Source: CAG-390 sp045644325 (GTDB taxonomy: Bacteria > Bacillota > Clostridia > Oscillospirales > CAG-272). From it: DNA of 52,515 nucleotides. The DNA lies in NCBI GenBank assembly GCA_045644325.1, contig JAZRGT010000080.1:1-52515 (forward strand), written 5' to 3'. A program made the position numbers and the translations under genes. Of the stretch, positions 8,414-17,321 are shown one piece after another. The notes under the pieces were generated by a model. The model worked only from the letters and a program-made list of their open reading frames with translations. It ran no database searches and was not told the DNA's origin. Numbering within the stretch: the stretch's first letter is position 1; each line of letters starts with the position of its first letter.

Positions 8414-9376
8414 TTATTTTTCGGGTGAGTAGTAAAGACAGTCGGCAACATCGCTAAGGGCAATCGAGAATTCGGCAAAGAAGCCGTTTCCGCGGTTCGT
8501 TTCAACGACGAGTGTGAGGCTGTCGGGGGTGAAATAGGATTCGGGGAATGTTCCGTATTGGGCGTGATATTTATACTGCTCCATCAAGCCCTCAAGCGAG
8601 ATCGCGGATGTGAGAGAGGGATCGCCGCTGATCTGCTTGAATTTGCCGGATGTGAATAGGTTCATAACGGTTCCGAAATCGGAATAGGTCTTTTTCAGAG
8701 TGATATCTCTTCCCGTTGAGAGATTTATGAGATTGCAGTAGACGAATTTTTCATCATTTGCATCGTCATCGTAATCGATGATTCCCTCGGAGCGCACCGA
8801 AAGGAGATTGTTACCGAGGTATGTGACGGCGGTCTCTGTGATCTCGTAGCTTACTGCCGTGCCCGCGGGGATCAACTCGCCTGCGTTGGGGAGTCTGTTC
8901 TGATACTCAACGCCCGCGATCTGCGAGAGGAGGGCGTTGATCTCCTCCTGCTTTGCCGTATCCTCGAGTCCCGTCAGCGCGGGATAGCGGAGGATGGCGG
9001 AGCATTTCTTGCCGCCGGTAGTGCCGAGATCGGTGATGGATTCGATCACGTCGAATTCATAGGTGACGATCACGGGGGGCGCGGTGGTCTCTTCTGCCGT
9101 GGTGTCGGGCGAGGTTGTTACGACGGGTACGGGTGTCGTGACTTCGTCGGTAATTTCCGGAGGAGATGTGATGAGCGGCGCGGCGGTCGTTATATCCTCG
9201 GGGATCACAGTGGTTTCGGGCTGCTCGGTTTCAAGCAGGACCGGAGCATCGGTGCCCGTACCGAGTGGCATCGTGCGGTATCCGTCCTCTCCCCAATCAA
9301 CCTCAAAGCAAGCCGAGAGCAGAGAGACGGTCAAAAGAAGACAAATAAATAGAGTTAGTTTGTTTTTCATATTCAT
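8414..9376 (-). CDS. Lipoprotein with a Thr-rich linker and a DUF3298/RsiV-like domain
   Basis: 320 residues. The signal peptide ends in lipobox LSAC with Cys23. A low-complexity Thr/Pro/Glu linker to about residue 105 follows, as expected for a surface spacer. The C-terminal 210 residues resemble DUF4163/DUF3298 domains (two-part alpha/beta fold seen in RsiV and PdaC), for example the stretch EEINALLSQIAGVEYQN and the late AEFSIALSDVADCLYYSP. Its ATG overlaps the stop of the upstream DUF512 gene in an ATGA tetramer at 9373-9376, which indicates translational coupling. The function is unknown; lysozyme or envelope-stress sensing would be a family-based guess. Confidence 0.65.
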   Translation of the reverse strand: MNMKNKLTLFICLLLTVSLLSACFEVDWGEDGYRTMPLGTGTDAPVLLETEQPETTVIPEDITTAAPLITSPPEITDEVTTPVPVVTTSPDTTAEETTAPPVIVTYEFDVIESITDLGTTGGKKCSAILRYPALTGLEDTAKQEEINALLSQIAGVEYQNRLPNAGELIPAGTAVSYEITETAVTYLGNNLLSVRSEGIIDYDDDANDEKFVYCNLINLSTGRDITLKKTYSDFGTVMNLFTSGKFKQISGDPSLTSAISLEGLMEQYKYHAQYGTFPESYFTPDSLTLVVETNRGNGFFAEFSIALSDVADCLYYSPEK

Positions 9377-10680
9377 ATTTCATATCCGAAAAGCGCGGCG
9401 ACAAATTGCGCGCCGTCGCCCTCGAGAGGCTTGACGGGTACACCGAGCTCGCGCTCGAGGTCCGCGGGAGTAAGATTATCGAGGAAAAGATCGCCGTCGG
9501 CGCGGAGAGAATTCCGAGGAACGAAAAGCATCTCGCCGAGCTCCTTGCCGCGGCATCCCGCGATCATATCGCCGCCCGTGAGAAGTCCCGCGACCGTTAC
9601 GGTTTCGCCAAAGAAGCTGTTGTCAATGCGGATGACGTTGACGCGGAGGCGACCGTGCTTTTCTTCACAAAGGCGGGCGACCTTTGAAATCGTATCAAAC
9701 GCCGCGTGTCCCGTGACTACCGAAACAGCTCGGTCCGCCTCGCCCTTTTCGGCAAATTCGAGCTCACGCGTCGCATCTGCGGTAAATGAGGTCAACATTC
9801 CGACTCCGTCCTCAAGCTGGGAAAAGCCGCAGTAAAAATCCTCGTCGGGAAGCGGAACGCCGCCCTTGACGTAAAATTCATCGGCGCAGAGGAATACTCT
9901 CGTGCCGTATTTTTTCATACAGTAGTCGCCGTATTGGTCCACTTGCTTAATTACCGCGCGGCATTCCTCGGGGGAGAAAAGCTCGAGCTTCGGGAGATTG
10001 TCGCGGTATTTCGTAAGTCCCGCGGGAACGATCGAAACGCTGTCAAGCGCGGGGAGATATTCCATAAGATCGTGGAGAGTACGGTCGAGGTGTGCGCCGT
10101 CGTTGATGCCGCGGCAGAGAACTATCTGCGCGCAGATGGTGATCCCAGCATCGGCAAATCGGCGCAGGTAGGATAGCTTTTCGCCCGCGAAGCGGTTGGA
10201 GAGCATCTTGCAGCGAAGCTCGGGATCGGTCGTATGTACCGAAACGTTGATAGGTGAGATATGCATCTCTATGATGCGCTCGACCTCACGTTCGCTGATA
10301 TTGGTAAGGGTGACGTAATTTCCGTGAAGGAATGAGAGACGCGAGTCGTCGTCCTTGAAGTAGCAGGACTCACGCATTCCGGGAGGGTTTTGATCGATAA
10401 AGCAGAAGATGCATTTGTTTTTGCATGATTGCTTTTCGTCCATCAGCGCGGTTGCAAATTCAAGACCGATATCAAGATCATTTTCTTCCTTGCGGAAGCG
10501 GTAATTCTTTGTTTTATCGCCGCGACGGACTGTCAGCTTTATCTTTTTTTCGCAAAGGTGGAATCGGTAGTCGAGAATATCGTAAATTTCTTTCGAGTTG
10601 ATCGCAACGAGAACGTCACCGGCACAAATTCCGAGCTTATCGCATACCGAGCCCTTTTCAACAGAGCTGATCGTTACCAT
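9373..10680 (-). CDS. DUF512 radical SAM protein with an N-terminal PDZ-like domain
   Basis: 435 residues. Residues 1-65 look like a PDZ-type domain (SVEKGSVCDKLGICAGDVL). The iron-sulfur motif CxxxCxxC is at Cys86, Cys90 and Cys93 (CKNKCIFCFIDQNPPGM), followed by the radical SAM barrel and the DUF512 C-terminal domain. This family is widely conserved in Clostridia, often beside der as here, but its reaction is not established. The ATG at 10680 has an AAGGACGGTGAG site. A perfect consensus promoter at 10716-10744 lies just upstream. The gene therefore starts its own transcription unit inside the longer gene train. Confidence 0.85.
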   Translation of the reverse strand: MVTISSVEKGSVCDKLGICAGDVLVAINSKEIYDILDYRFHLCEKKIKLTVRRGDKTKNYRFRKEENDLDIGLEFATALMDEKQSCKNKCIFCFIDQNPPGMRESCYFKDDDSRLSFLHGNYVTLTNISEREVERIIEMHISPINVSVHTTDPELRCKMLSNRFAGEKLSYLRRFADAGITICAQIVLCRGINDGAHLDRTLHDLMEYLPALDSVSIVPAGLTKYRDNLPKLELFSPEECRAVIKQVDQYGDYCMKKYGTRVFLCADEFYVKGGVPLPDEDFYCGFSQLEDGVGMLTSFTADATRELEFAEKGEADRAVSVVTGHAAFDTISKVARLCEEKHGRLRVNVIRIDNSFFGETVTVAGLLTGGDMIAGCRGKELGEMLFVPRNSLRADGDLFLDNLTPADLERELGVPVKPLEGDGAQFVAALFGYEI

Positions 10681-10715
10681 ATTCTCACCGTCCTTTCATA
10701 AATAGTTATCATAAT

Positions 10716-10744
10716 ATTATATCATTAAATAGGGATTTTGTCAA
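10716..10744 (-). promoter_or_regulatory. Consensus sigma-A promoter for DUF512, lipoprotein, der, obgE, ppa
   Basis: On the minus strand: TTGACA (10744-10739), 17-base spacer, TATAAT (10721-10716), a perfect match to the sigma-A consensus. The -35 overlaps the stop codon of the VanY-type gene. It gives the downstream GTPase genes their own promoter. Confidence 0.85.
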
Positions 10745-12552
10745 TCAATATATTTTGCAACGTACTCCTCGAGCGCAAGACCCGATTCGTGGATCAGAGA
10801 CGCGTGATATTGACCGACGAAGCGCAGATGAACGGGCTCGAAGCTGTATCCCGTGATATTTTCCTTATCCTCGGGATAGCGGAAGATGAAGCCGAACTTG
10901 TACGCGTTTTCAACGAGCCACTTGTATTCCTCGGTCTCGGCGAATTTGAGACCCGAATAGCCGGGGAGGTAGAGGTCGAGTGCAAGACCCGTCTGGTGGT
11001 CTCCCGTGCCGGGATATGCCGAATAGGACATCGCCACGCGCTTTGCATCGTCCGCAGAGAGCGAGGTTTTGCCCTGGGATATGTACTTTTCCTCAAGATA
11101 AGTCTTTCCAAGGGTGGCGTAAGCCTCGTCGCTGAACCATTTGCCCTCGGTTTCGTAATGCGAGCGGTAATAGTAGCGCTCGTTGTAGACGTAAACGTCA
11201 AACTGATACTTTTGCTGCTCGTAGCTTCGGTAGGCGATCGAAACCTTCATATCGCGGAATCCGAGCGCGTGCATCTCAAGGAAAAGCGCCTCAAGCGAGA
11301 GGGAAGCATCCTCGCAGAGCACGGAGTCGTTGTCGTGCCTCGGGTTAGGAACTCCGACGAGATTTTCGGGGATGTAGGTCTCGTCCACGGGATGCGAGGG
11401 ATTTACGAGAATCATATGCTTGTTGTAATCCTCGGGACACATATATTTGAGATAATGCGAGATATCTGCGGCAAATTCGTATTGCGGAGCATCGTCGGGA
11501 AGGGTGACGGGCTCCTCGGGCAGGGTGATATTTGAAATGCCGTTTATGACGTGATTGGTTTTGAGCAGGAAGCTTACCTCGGCGTATCCGTCGCCTTCTT
11601 CGGTGCGGGAAATGCTGATTTTGATAAAGGGCACTTCCGTTTCAGCGTCCTTGCCTTCGGTCACCGTGACGTCGATGCCGAGAAAATATTCGCTGATGAG
11701 CGAGAGCGGCACCCACAGATCGTCGCCGATGAGGATGTATTCTCTTTCCGCTGTGACCGCGTTACCGTTGATGAGCACGGTGCGCGCCGGCGGCGTGGCA
11801 AATCTTATCTGCTCACCGCAGGGAGCAGAGTATATGGTCACGGTCTTGTCGCCGCTTTGCGAAAGTCTGCAAAGCGAGGCGATCGTTTGAAAATTGACAT
11901 AGTAGATTCCGTCGCGCACCAGCTCGCCGTAATCGAATTTATGACTTTTTCCGTCGATCGTCAGCGTGATCCGCTCCGGCAGGGGCTCGGGTTCTCCGTA
12001 GTTCAGCATTCGGATAAGGATGAACGCCGCGCTTGCGGCGCAGAGTATGAGTATCAGGCAGATAAAAACTGCAAAATATCCAACTGCATCCTTAAATATT
12101 CCCTTGTATTCTTTTCGGAACGCAGCAAGCCTTTCCTCGCGCGCCTGCGCGCGTTCTTCGCGGCGTTTTCTTTTTTCTGCCGCAGCTTTATCACGTGCAA
12201 TACGCTCCTCTGCCGATTTCTTTCTCTTTTCGGCCTCTGCTTTGGCGCGAGCCTCGGCTTCAAGTTTTTTAGCTTCTTCCGCTTGTCTGCGACGTGCCTC
12301 CTCCGCCGCACGTCTTGCACGTTCCGCGTCATCGGGACGAGGCTGGGGACGAGGCTGGGGCTGAGGCTGGGGACGAGGTTGAGGACGGGGTTGAGGTTGA
12401 GGCTGAGGACGAGTTTGAGTTTGAGGACGTGGCTGCGCCTGTTGTTCTGCGGCGCGGCGGCGTTCCTCCTCGGCTTTTTTAAGCTGCTCTCTGCGGCGGT
12501 TGGCAAGAGCGATCAGCTCGGCGTTTCCGGGCATACCGTTGTTATTATTCAT
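10741..12552 (-). CDS. Membrane-anchored VanY-type D,D-carboxypeptidase with a Pro/Gln/Arg-rich tail inside the cell
   Basis: 603 residues. Residues 41-73 are a Pro-Gln-Arg low-complexity run. Residues 75-150 are a highly charged Arg/Ala/Glu segment likely to form a coiled coil. One membrane span lies near 156-183. About 300 extracellular residues follow, including a beta-rich part at 195-310 that resembles copper-amine-oxidase-N stalk domains. The C-terminal peptidase M15B domain carries the zinc ligands His519 and Asp526 (GDHQTGLALDLY) and His575 (EPVHLRFVG). It trims the terminal D-Ala of peptidoglycan peptides. The long cytosolic tail is unusual and may bind a partner. AAGGAAGG precedes the ATG at 12552. 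The end overlaps the next promoter. Confidence 0.85.
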   Translation of the reverse strand: MNNNNGMPGNAELIALANRRREQLKKAEEERRRAAEQQAQPRPQTQTRPQPQPQPRPQPRPQPQPQPRPQPRPDDAERARRAAEEARRRQAEEAKKLEAEARAKAEAEKRKKSAEERIARDKAAAEKRKRREERAQAREERLAAFRKEYKGIFKDAVGYFAVFICLILILCAASAAFILIRMLNYGEPEPLPERITLTIDGKSHKFDYGELVRDGIYYVNFQTIASLCRLSQSGDKTVTIYSAPCGEQIRFATPPARTVLINGNAVTAEREYILIGDDLWVPLSLISEYFLGIDVTVTEGKDAETEVPFIKISISRTEEGDGYAEVSFLLKTNHVINGISNITLPEEPVTLPDDAPQYEFAADISHYLKYMCPEDYNKHMILVNPSHPVDETYIPENLVGVPNPRHDNDSVLCEDASLSLEALFLEMHALGFRDMKVSIAYRSYEQQKYQFDVYVYNERYYYRSHYETEGKWFSDEAYATLGKTYLEEKYISQGKTSLSADDAKRVAMSYSAYPGTGDHQTGLALDLYLPGYSGLKFAETEEYKWLVENAYKFGFIFRYPEDKENITGYSFEPVHLRFVGQYHASLIHESGLALEEYVAKYID

Positions 12553-12585
12553 TTTTGCCTTCCTTTCCGCAGTGATTGCCTGGAG

Positions 12586-13137
12586 TTATTTTGTTTCTAT
12601 CAAGAAGAAGTAGGGTGAGGTGGGGGAATTGACGATCTTGATCTTGGTCACGCAGAGCTTGAAGCGCGAGAGGGAGGAGAGGTATTCCTCTATCATCTTG
12701 CCCTCCGCGTCGCCCTCGGGATGTCCGGGGTAGACGGCAACGGTGAGTACACCATCCGAGTCGAGAAGAGAAATTGCCGTTTCGATGGCGGGCATCGTGG
12801 TCTCTCTCATAGTGGTGATCGACTTGTCACCGCCGGGGAGCCAACCGAGATTGAACATTCCGCCCTTTATTTTGCCGTCGATATATTTAGCGGCGTTGTG
12901 GTGAGAATCGCAGATGAGGGTGTAGTTTTCGGGACAATTTACCTCGGCAAGTCTTTTTCTTGTCGATTCGACCGCCGCGGGCTGAATGTCAAAGGCGTAG
13001 ACCTTGCCCGACTCGCCGACGGTGCGGGCGAGAAATTCGGTATCGTAGCCGTTGCCCATAGTGAAATCGGCGCAGATATCGCCTTCTTTGACGTGTGTAA
13101 GTATAAACTGCTTGTGCAGTGAAAGCAGATCGATCAT
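12586..13137 (-). CDS. mnmM: tRNA 5-aminomethyl-2-thiouridine methyltransferase (YtqB/MnmM family)
   Basis: 183 residues, class I SAM methyltransferase fold. Motif I is DFTMGNGYDTEFLA, the acidic motif II is AFDIQPAAV, and the family-specific FNLGWLPGGDKSITT follows. This last block is the hallmark of the YtqB family, annotated in Pfam as rRNA methylase. The Bacillus subtilis member (MnmM) converts nm5s2U to mnm5s2U at the tRNA wobble base, so that function is the best guess here. It is cytoplasmic. The gene lies 33 bases after DUF6062 and 33 bases before the VanY-type gene, in one transcription unit. Confidence 0.8.
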   Translation of the reverse strand: MIDLLSLHKQFILTHVKEGDICADFTMGNGYDTEFLARTVGESGKVYAFDIQPAAVESTRKRLAEVNCPENYTLICDSHHNAAKYIDGKIKGGMFNLGWLPGGDKSITTMRETTMPAIETAISLLDSDGVLTVAVYPGHPEGDAEGKMIEEYLSSLSRFKLCVTKIKIVNSPTSPYFFLIETK

Positions 13138-13170
13138 CTTGATTGTTACCTTTCGGGAATGTGTTTATTC

Positions 13171-13881
13171 TTATTTTTTCTTCGGCGGGCGGTGGATATC
13201 AGAATTCAGGAACGCCATCGCGCGCTCGACGGAATCCTTGGAATTGTACCAGGGCTCGTCGCCGTAGCGATAGTCGAATTTCTTGCAGAACCACGAAACG
13301 TCCTCGCGGAGCTGATCGAAGTAGGGAAGCACAACGTCGCTTGCCGCCTTTGCGAAGGCATAGTAATCCTTCTTATTCAGCTTTGCCTTGGCAACTCCGA
13401 GCATCATCTCCCAATGGGGAAGGCAGAACATCGGCTGTGCGGCGAATTTCTCGCGGAATTCGGGATCGGAGCTCCAGATGTAAACGAGGTTTTCAAGCAG
13501 ATGTTTGAAGTATTCGTCGATCCGTCGGCAGACGTAGCAGTCCTCCTCAAGCTCGACGATGCGCGCTCTCGCACGCGTTCCGGGAACCATAAGCGGCAGA
13601 TCGCCGACCTCCTTGCGAAGCTGATCGAGATGGCTTTCAAGAGTCAGCGCCATCGGCAGACGCGCGCGGTATTCGAACATCATCTTCATATGCGTGTCGC
13701 AAAAGCCGAGCTTGTTCGTCTTCTGTCTGATATCGGGCTCCATCATCGAAGCGCCGAGGATGAGCTCGAGCTCGTTTTCCTCAAGCATACGGTAGAGCGA
13801 GCAGACGGGACATCCGCAGGAAGCGTCGTTCCGCGAAGCATCAAAATGCTCGTTAATATGTATCGTATATATCTGGTGCAT
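13171..13881 (-). CDS. DUF6062 family protein with paired Cys motifs
   Basis: 236 residues and no signal peptide. Two similar half-modules are visible. CPVC near residue 24 is followed by GFCDTH near residue 60. CYVCRR near residue 117 is followed by FCLPHWE near residue 152. The repeated CxxC plus C(D/L)xH pattern suggests metal binding, probably zinc, in each half. I place it in DUF6062, a family of unknown function known mainly from Clostridia. It is the first gene of the long minus-strand train, driven by the promoter at 13937-13965. Confidence 0.75.
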   Translation of the reverse strand: MHQIYTIHINEHFDASRNDASCGCPVCSLYRMLEENELELILGASMMEPDIRQKTNKLGFCDTHMKMMFEYRARLPMALTLESHLDQLRKEVGDLPLMVPGTRARARIVELEEDCYVCRRIDEYFKHLLENLVYIWSSDPEFREKFAAQPMFCLPHWEMMLGVAKAKLNKKDYYAFAKAASDVVLPYFDQLREDVSWFCKKFDYRYGDEPWYNSKDSVERAMAFLNSDIHRPPKKK

Positions 13882-13894
13882 TTTAACCTCACTA

Positions 13895-13923
13895 TTGACT
13901 ATTCAATAAATTTAGTGTATAAT
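13895..13923 (+). promoter_or_regulatory. Sigma-A promoter for ogg
   Basis: TTGACT at 13895-13900, a 17-base spacer and TATAAT at 13918-13923. The start site would lie near 13930, giving a leader of about 70 bases before the ogg ATG. It lies back to back with the minus-strand promoter, 13 bases apart. Confidence 0.8.
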
Positions 13924-13936
13924 TATAGATAATAAC

Positions 13937-13965
13937 ATTATAGCAGAAATTTTATTATATTTCAA
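13937..13965 (-). promoter_or_regulatory. Sigma-A promoter for the DUF6062-led gene train
   Basis: On the minus strand: TTGAAA (13965-13960), a 17-base spacer and TATAAT (13942-13937). It drives the DUF6062, mnmM and VanY-type genes and perhaps the whole train to 2330. Confidence 0.8.
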
Positions 13966-13999
13966 GTGTATTGACAAAAAATGAGGGGAATTTACAAAT

Positions 14000-14893
14000 A
14001 TGAACAATAAATTTTACACCGAGTTCGGCATAAACGATGCCGCAGTTCCTTTCGCGAAAATCAGCGGAGTAGAATTTTTCAGCACGGAAGCCGTCTTTGA
14101 TTGCGGTCAGGCGTTCAGATTTTTGCCCGTCGAGGGCACGGCGCACGAGTGCGAATACGGCGGAGTCGCATTTGGAAAATACGTCAGCGTTGCGCAGGAC
14201 GGCGATACGCTGACTCTCTACGGCACGACGGAGGATGATCTTGAAAAGATATGGATACCCTACCTCGGACTTGATTTTGATATAAATACAGCAAGAAGCG
14301 ATATCCTTTCCCGATCGGATAACCCCGCACTCCGCGAGGCGGTGGAGTACGGCAAGGGAATTCGTATACTCCGTCAGGAAAAGTGGGAGACGCTCTGCTC
14401 GTTTATTATTTCGCAGAATAATAACATCCCGCGAATCAGAGGACTTATCGGTACGATCTCAAAAGCACTCGGTAATCCTATCGAAACTCCGCTCGGCGAG
14501 ATGTATTCCTTCCCGACTCCCGAAGCAATAGTGGATGCCGGAGTCGATGCCTTGCGCGAAATGAAATTCGGTTTCCGCGCACCCTACATATACGATGCCG
14601 CGACAAAAGTCGCGTCGGGCGAGATCAATCTTAATGCAGTCGCATCTGCCGAGACGACCGCAGAAGCCGCCGAAATGCTGATGAAGATCAAGGGAGTAGG
14701 ACCTAAAGTTGCCGCCTGCACACTCCTTTTCGGCTTCGACCGCACCGATGCGTTCCCCGTCGACGTATGGGTCAAGCGCGTTATCGAAAAATATTTTCCC
14801 GCGCCATTTGACGCCGCCTCCCTCGGCGCGTATGCGGGACTTGCTCAGCAATATCTTTTCTATTACGAGCGATATCTCGGAGGGCAGAAATAA
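14000..14893 (+). CDS. ogg: 8-oxoguanine DNA glycosylase/AP lyase, OGG1-type
   Basis: 297 residues. The N-terminal domain begins with the OGG1-like FDCGQAFRF block. The helix-hairpin-helix-GPD repair domain follows, with MKIKGVGPKVAACTLLFGF and DAFPVDVWVKR. In OGG1 the Lys after GVG acts as the Schiff-base nucleophile and the Asp of PVD activates it; here these are Lys236 and Asp255. The enzyme removes 8-oxoguanine from DNA and nicks the abasic site. The start at 14000 has GAGGGG upstream and sits below the promoter at 13895. It lies between divergent units and appears to be transcribed alone. Confidence 0.9.
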   Translation: MNNKFYTEFGINDAAVPFAKISGVEFFSTEAVFDCGQAFRFLPVEGTAHECEYGGVAFGKYVSVAQDGDTLTLYGTTEDDLEKIWIPYLGLDFDINTARSDILSRSDNPALREAVEYGKGIRILRQEKWETLCSFIISQNNNIPRIRGLIGTISKALGNPIETPLGEMYSFPTPEAIVDAGVDALREMKFGFRAPYIYDAATKVASGEINLNAVASAETTAEAAEMLMKIKGVGPKVAACTLLFGFDRTDAFPVDVWVKRVIEKYFPAPFDAASLGAYAGLAQQYLFYYERYLGGQK

Positions 14894-14904
14894 TTTAGAA
14901 CATA

Positions 14905-14933
14905 TTGCAATTGCTCCCAAAAAGTAGTATAAT
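14905..14933 (+). promoter_or_regulatory. Promoter of the sulfatase-led operon
   Basis: TTGCAA at 14905-14910, a 17-base spacer and TATAAT at 14928-14933, with the first operon gene starting at 14964. All eight downstream genes up to 21676 have gaps of 24 bases or less, so this is probably their main promoter. Confidence 0.8.
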
Positions 14934-14963
14934 TTAAAAAACAAATCAAAAACGGAGATTGAA

Positions 14964-16448
14964 ATGAAAAAGCATATTCTTGTGATCTTCTTTGACCAGC
15001 TTCGTTACGACGCTATCGGAGCCAACGGAAATCCGTACATTATGACTCCCGCACTTGACTCTATTGCCGCCGAGTCACAGCGCTTCACCCGCTGTATGAC
15101 TCCCTCACCCGTCTGCGTTCCCGCCCGCCTTTCCATGATGGCGGGTCAGTATCCCGCAAGAACGGGTAACTCGAATAATAACCCCGAGCTTGGATATAAT
15201 GGCAAGGGATTTTATTCGACCATAACCGAATCGGGCTACGACAGCTGTAATGTCGGCAAGATGCATTACGTCTGGGATAAGCTCGGAAATCTCGGCTTCA
15301 AGCGCCGACACGTTCAGGAACCCTGTGCAAAGGACGAGTATCACGATTTTATCCGCAGTTCACCCTATAATAACGTATTCGACCTCGACGGACATCGAAG
15401 CGAGATGTATTACGTTCCTCAGGTAAGCCAGCTTCCGCAGGAATATCACCCGACGAACTGGGTCGGCGAGCGCACGCTCGACTTCCTTGAGGGATGCGAT
15501 CCGAACGAGGATAACATCTTTATGTTCACCTCGATCTTCCATCCGCACCCTCCGTTCTCTCCTCCCTCGCCCTGGAACAAGATCTACCGCGACTATGAGG
15601 GCATCGAGCCCGTTCGCCCGAAGAATCCCGATCCTCTCACCTTTGAGAAGATCCTTTACGACCGCTTCAGAATGGATCGCCTCGGCATCTCCGAGATCGA
15701 CCTTATGCGCCTGCGCAATTTCTATTATGCTTGCGTTTCCTTTGCGGATTATCAGGTATCCCGCATTATCGCAAAGCTCAAGGAAAAGGGAATGTACGAT
15801 GATACTCTCATCGTCGTTACATCCGACCACGGTGAAATGCTCGGCGATTACCGTGTAGTCGGCAAGAGAACGATGTTCAACGGTGCGTGCCGTATTCCCA
15901 TGCTCGTCCGCGTTCCCGGAATGGAGCCCTCGGTGCGCAACGATCCCTGCTCGCTCGTCGACCTCGCTCCCACCATCCTTTCTTGGGCGGGCATTGACTA
16001 CGATCCCGCGGAATTTGACGGCGTCGATCTGCTCAAGGAACAGCACACCGAGGTCTATTCGCAGTACGATTCGGGCGAAAAGGGCGTATATATGGTATGC
16101 GACGAGTGCGACAAGCTCATTTATAACGCCAAGGAAGAGATGTACTACTACCTCAAGGATCACGACGAGACGGTCAATAAGTACAAGGCTTGTCAGGATG
16201 ACGAAAAGGTTCTCGCGCTCAAGGAAAAGCTCGATGCGTACGTCGCATCCGACAGAGGCAATGCATCCCCAAAGGCGGTGCAGGTTGCCGATCAGCCCTT
16301 CGGCGCGGGATGCAAGGATAACCGCCACACCATAATGCAGGAATTTGACCGTGTGCCTGATGAGTACAAGCTAAAGCTCGGATCGGGAGGCCCCGCCAAG
16401 ACGAGAGCGAAATATCTCAAGGCGCAGGAAAATAAGAAAAAACAATAA
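14964..16448 (+). CDS. Cysteine-type sulfatase (alkaline phosphatase superfamily)
   Basis: 494 residues. It starts with the metal-binding FFDQLRYDA block and has the sulfatase signature CVPAR (C-x-P-x-R) with Cys51, which must be oxidised to formylglycine. The second metal site is TSDHGEMLGD, near residue 290. No signal peptide is visible, so it probably acts in the cytoplasm on an imported sulfated sugar or small ester; the substrate is unknown. Anaerobic maturation would need an anSME radical SAM enzyme, which is not encoded in this window. It leads an operon that also holds hydrolases. A second sulfatase of this type lies at 23129. Confidence 0.88.
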   Translation: MKKHILVIFFDQLRYDAIGANGNPYIMTPALDSIAAESQRFTRCMTPSPVCVPARLSMMAGQYPARTGNSNNNPELGYNGKGFYSTITESGYDSCNVGKMHYVWDKLGNLGFKRRHVQEPCAKDEYHDFIRSSPYNNVFDLDGHRSEMYYVPQVSQLPQEYHPTNWVGERTLDFLEGCDPNEDNIFMFTSIFHPHPPFSPPSPWNKIYRDYEGIEPVRPKNPDPLTFEKILYDRFRMDRLGISEIDLMRLRNFYYACVSFADYQVSRIIAKLKEKGMYDDTLIVVTSDHGEMLGDYRVVGKRTMFNGACRIPMLVRVPGMEPSVRNDPCSLVDLAPTILSWAGIDYDPAEFDGVDLLKEQHTEVYSQYDSGEKGVYMVCDECDKLIYNAKEEMYYYLKDHDETVNKYKACQDDEKVLALKEKLDAYVASDRGNASPKAVQVADQPFGAGCKDNRHTIMQEFDRVPDEYKLKLGSGGPAKTRAKYLKAQENKKKQ

Positions 16449-16472
16449 ATCGGAGAATAAAGGAGAATAAAA

Positions 16473-17321
16473 ATGAACGAACTTCTTGAAAGACTTGATA
16501 ATATTGCCAAGGAAAACGGCATTAATACATACCGCATGACCGTTTCGACTGCTGACGGCTTCGAAACCTTGAAAAGACTCCCCGCCAACCCCTGCCAGAA
16601 CTGCTATTCGATCGCAAAGTTTTTCTGTGTGACCGCTATCGGTATGCTTTTTGACGAGGGCAAGCTGACTCCCGCCACCACTGTCGCCGAGGTTTTTGCC
16701 GACGAGCTTGCCGCTTACGGCATCCCCGCAGAAAAGTGGGCGAATATCACGCTTGACAACATAATGCGCCACGAGATCGGCTTCGGCCGAGGCTTCCTCG
16801 ATATCGACACCGAGGATATCACCAAGTACCCCACCGACGATTTTCTCTTTATGGTGCTCGACCGCGAGCTCGTTTACGCTCCCGGCGAGATGCGCGTTTA
16901 TTCCGACGCGGCATACTATCTCATCTCTCGTGTCGTGACCAAGATCTCGGGCGAACGCCTTGACGATTTCCTTATGGATAGACTTTTCTCGAAGATCGAT
17001 TGCCGCGAGGTCGCGTGGTCGAAGTGTCCGCGCAAGTACCCCGTCGGTGCGACGGGACTCTATATCCGCAGCGACGATGTGGTCAAGCTCGGACGCATCT
17101 ACCTTGACGGCGGAGTCTGGAAGGGCGAGAGAATCGTTTCCGAGGAGTGGATCAAGATCGTCCTCGAGCGCGGCTACGAGCTTCGCAAGATGGGTCGCGG
17201 ATTCTCGAAGGGCGGTATGAGAGGTCAGATACTCTACGTTAACTTTGATGAGAATATCGCCGTTGCTTGGCATTCCTTCGATCCCGAGGGCAAGCGTAAG
17301 GCAATGTTGGATATACTCTGA
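16473..17321 (+). CDS. Beta-lactamase-family serine hydrolase
   Basis: 282 residues with the class C beta-lactamase/DD-peptidase fold. The S-x-x-K nucleophile motif is SIAK at Ser46-Lys49. A Tyr-containing motif is YSDAAYYL, near residue 148. The third conserved region ends near HSFDPEG. No signal peptide is seen, so it may be a cytosolic esterase rather than a cell wall enzyme. The stop overlaps the pgeF start (TGATG at 17319-17323). The substrate is unknown; the neighbouring sulfatase suggests sugar or ester breakdown. Confidence 0.78.
   Translation: MNELLERLDNIAKENGINTYRMTVSTADGFETLKRLPANPCQNCYSIAKFFCVTAIGMLFDEGKLTPATTVAEVFADELAAYGIPAEKWANITLDNIMRHEIGFGRGFLDIDTEDITKYPTDDFLFMVLDRELVYAPGEMRVYSDAAYYLISRVVTKISGERLDDFLMDRLFSKIDCREVAWSKCPRKYPVGATGLYIRSDDVVKLGRIYLDGGVWKGERIVSEEWIKIVLERGYELRKMGRGFSKGGMRGQILYVNFDENIAVAWHSFDPEGKRKAMLDIL

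Noticed and set aside
13971..13976. TTGACA just ahead of the ogg start as a -35 box
   Set aside because: A matching -10 would fall on the ATG region with a poor sequence (ACAAAT). The TTGACT and TATAAT pair at 13895-13923 fits better.
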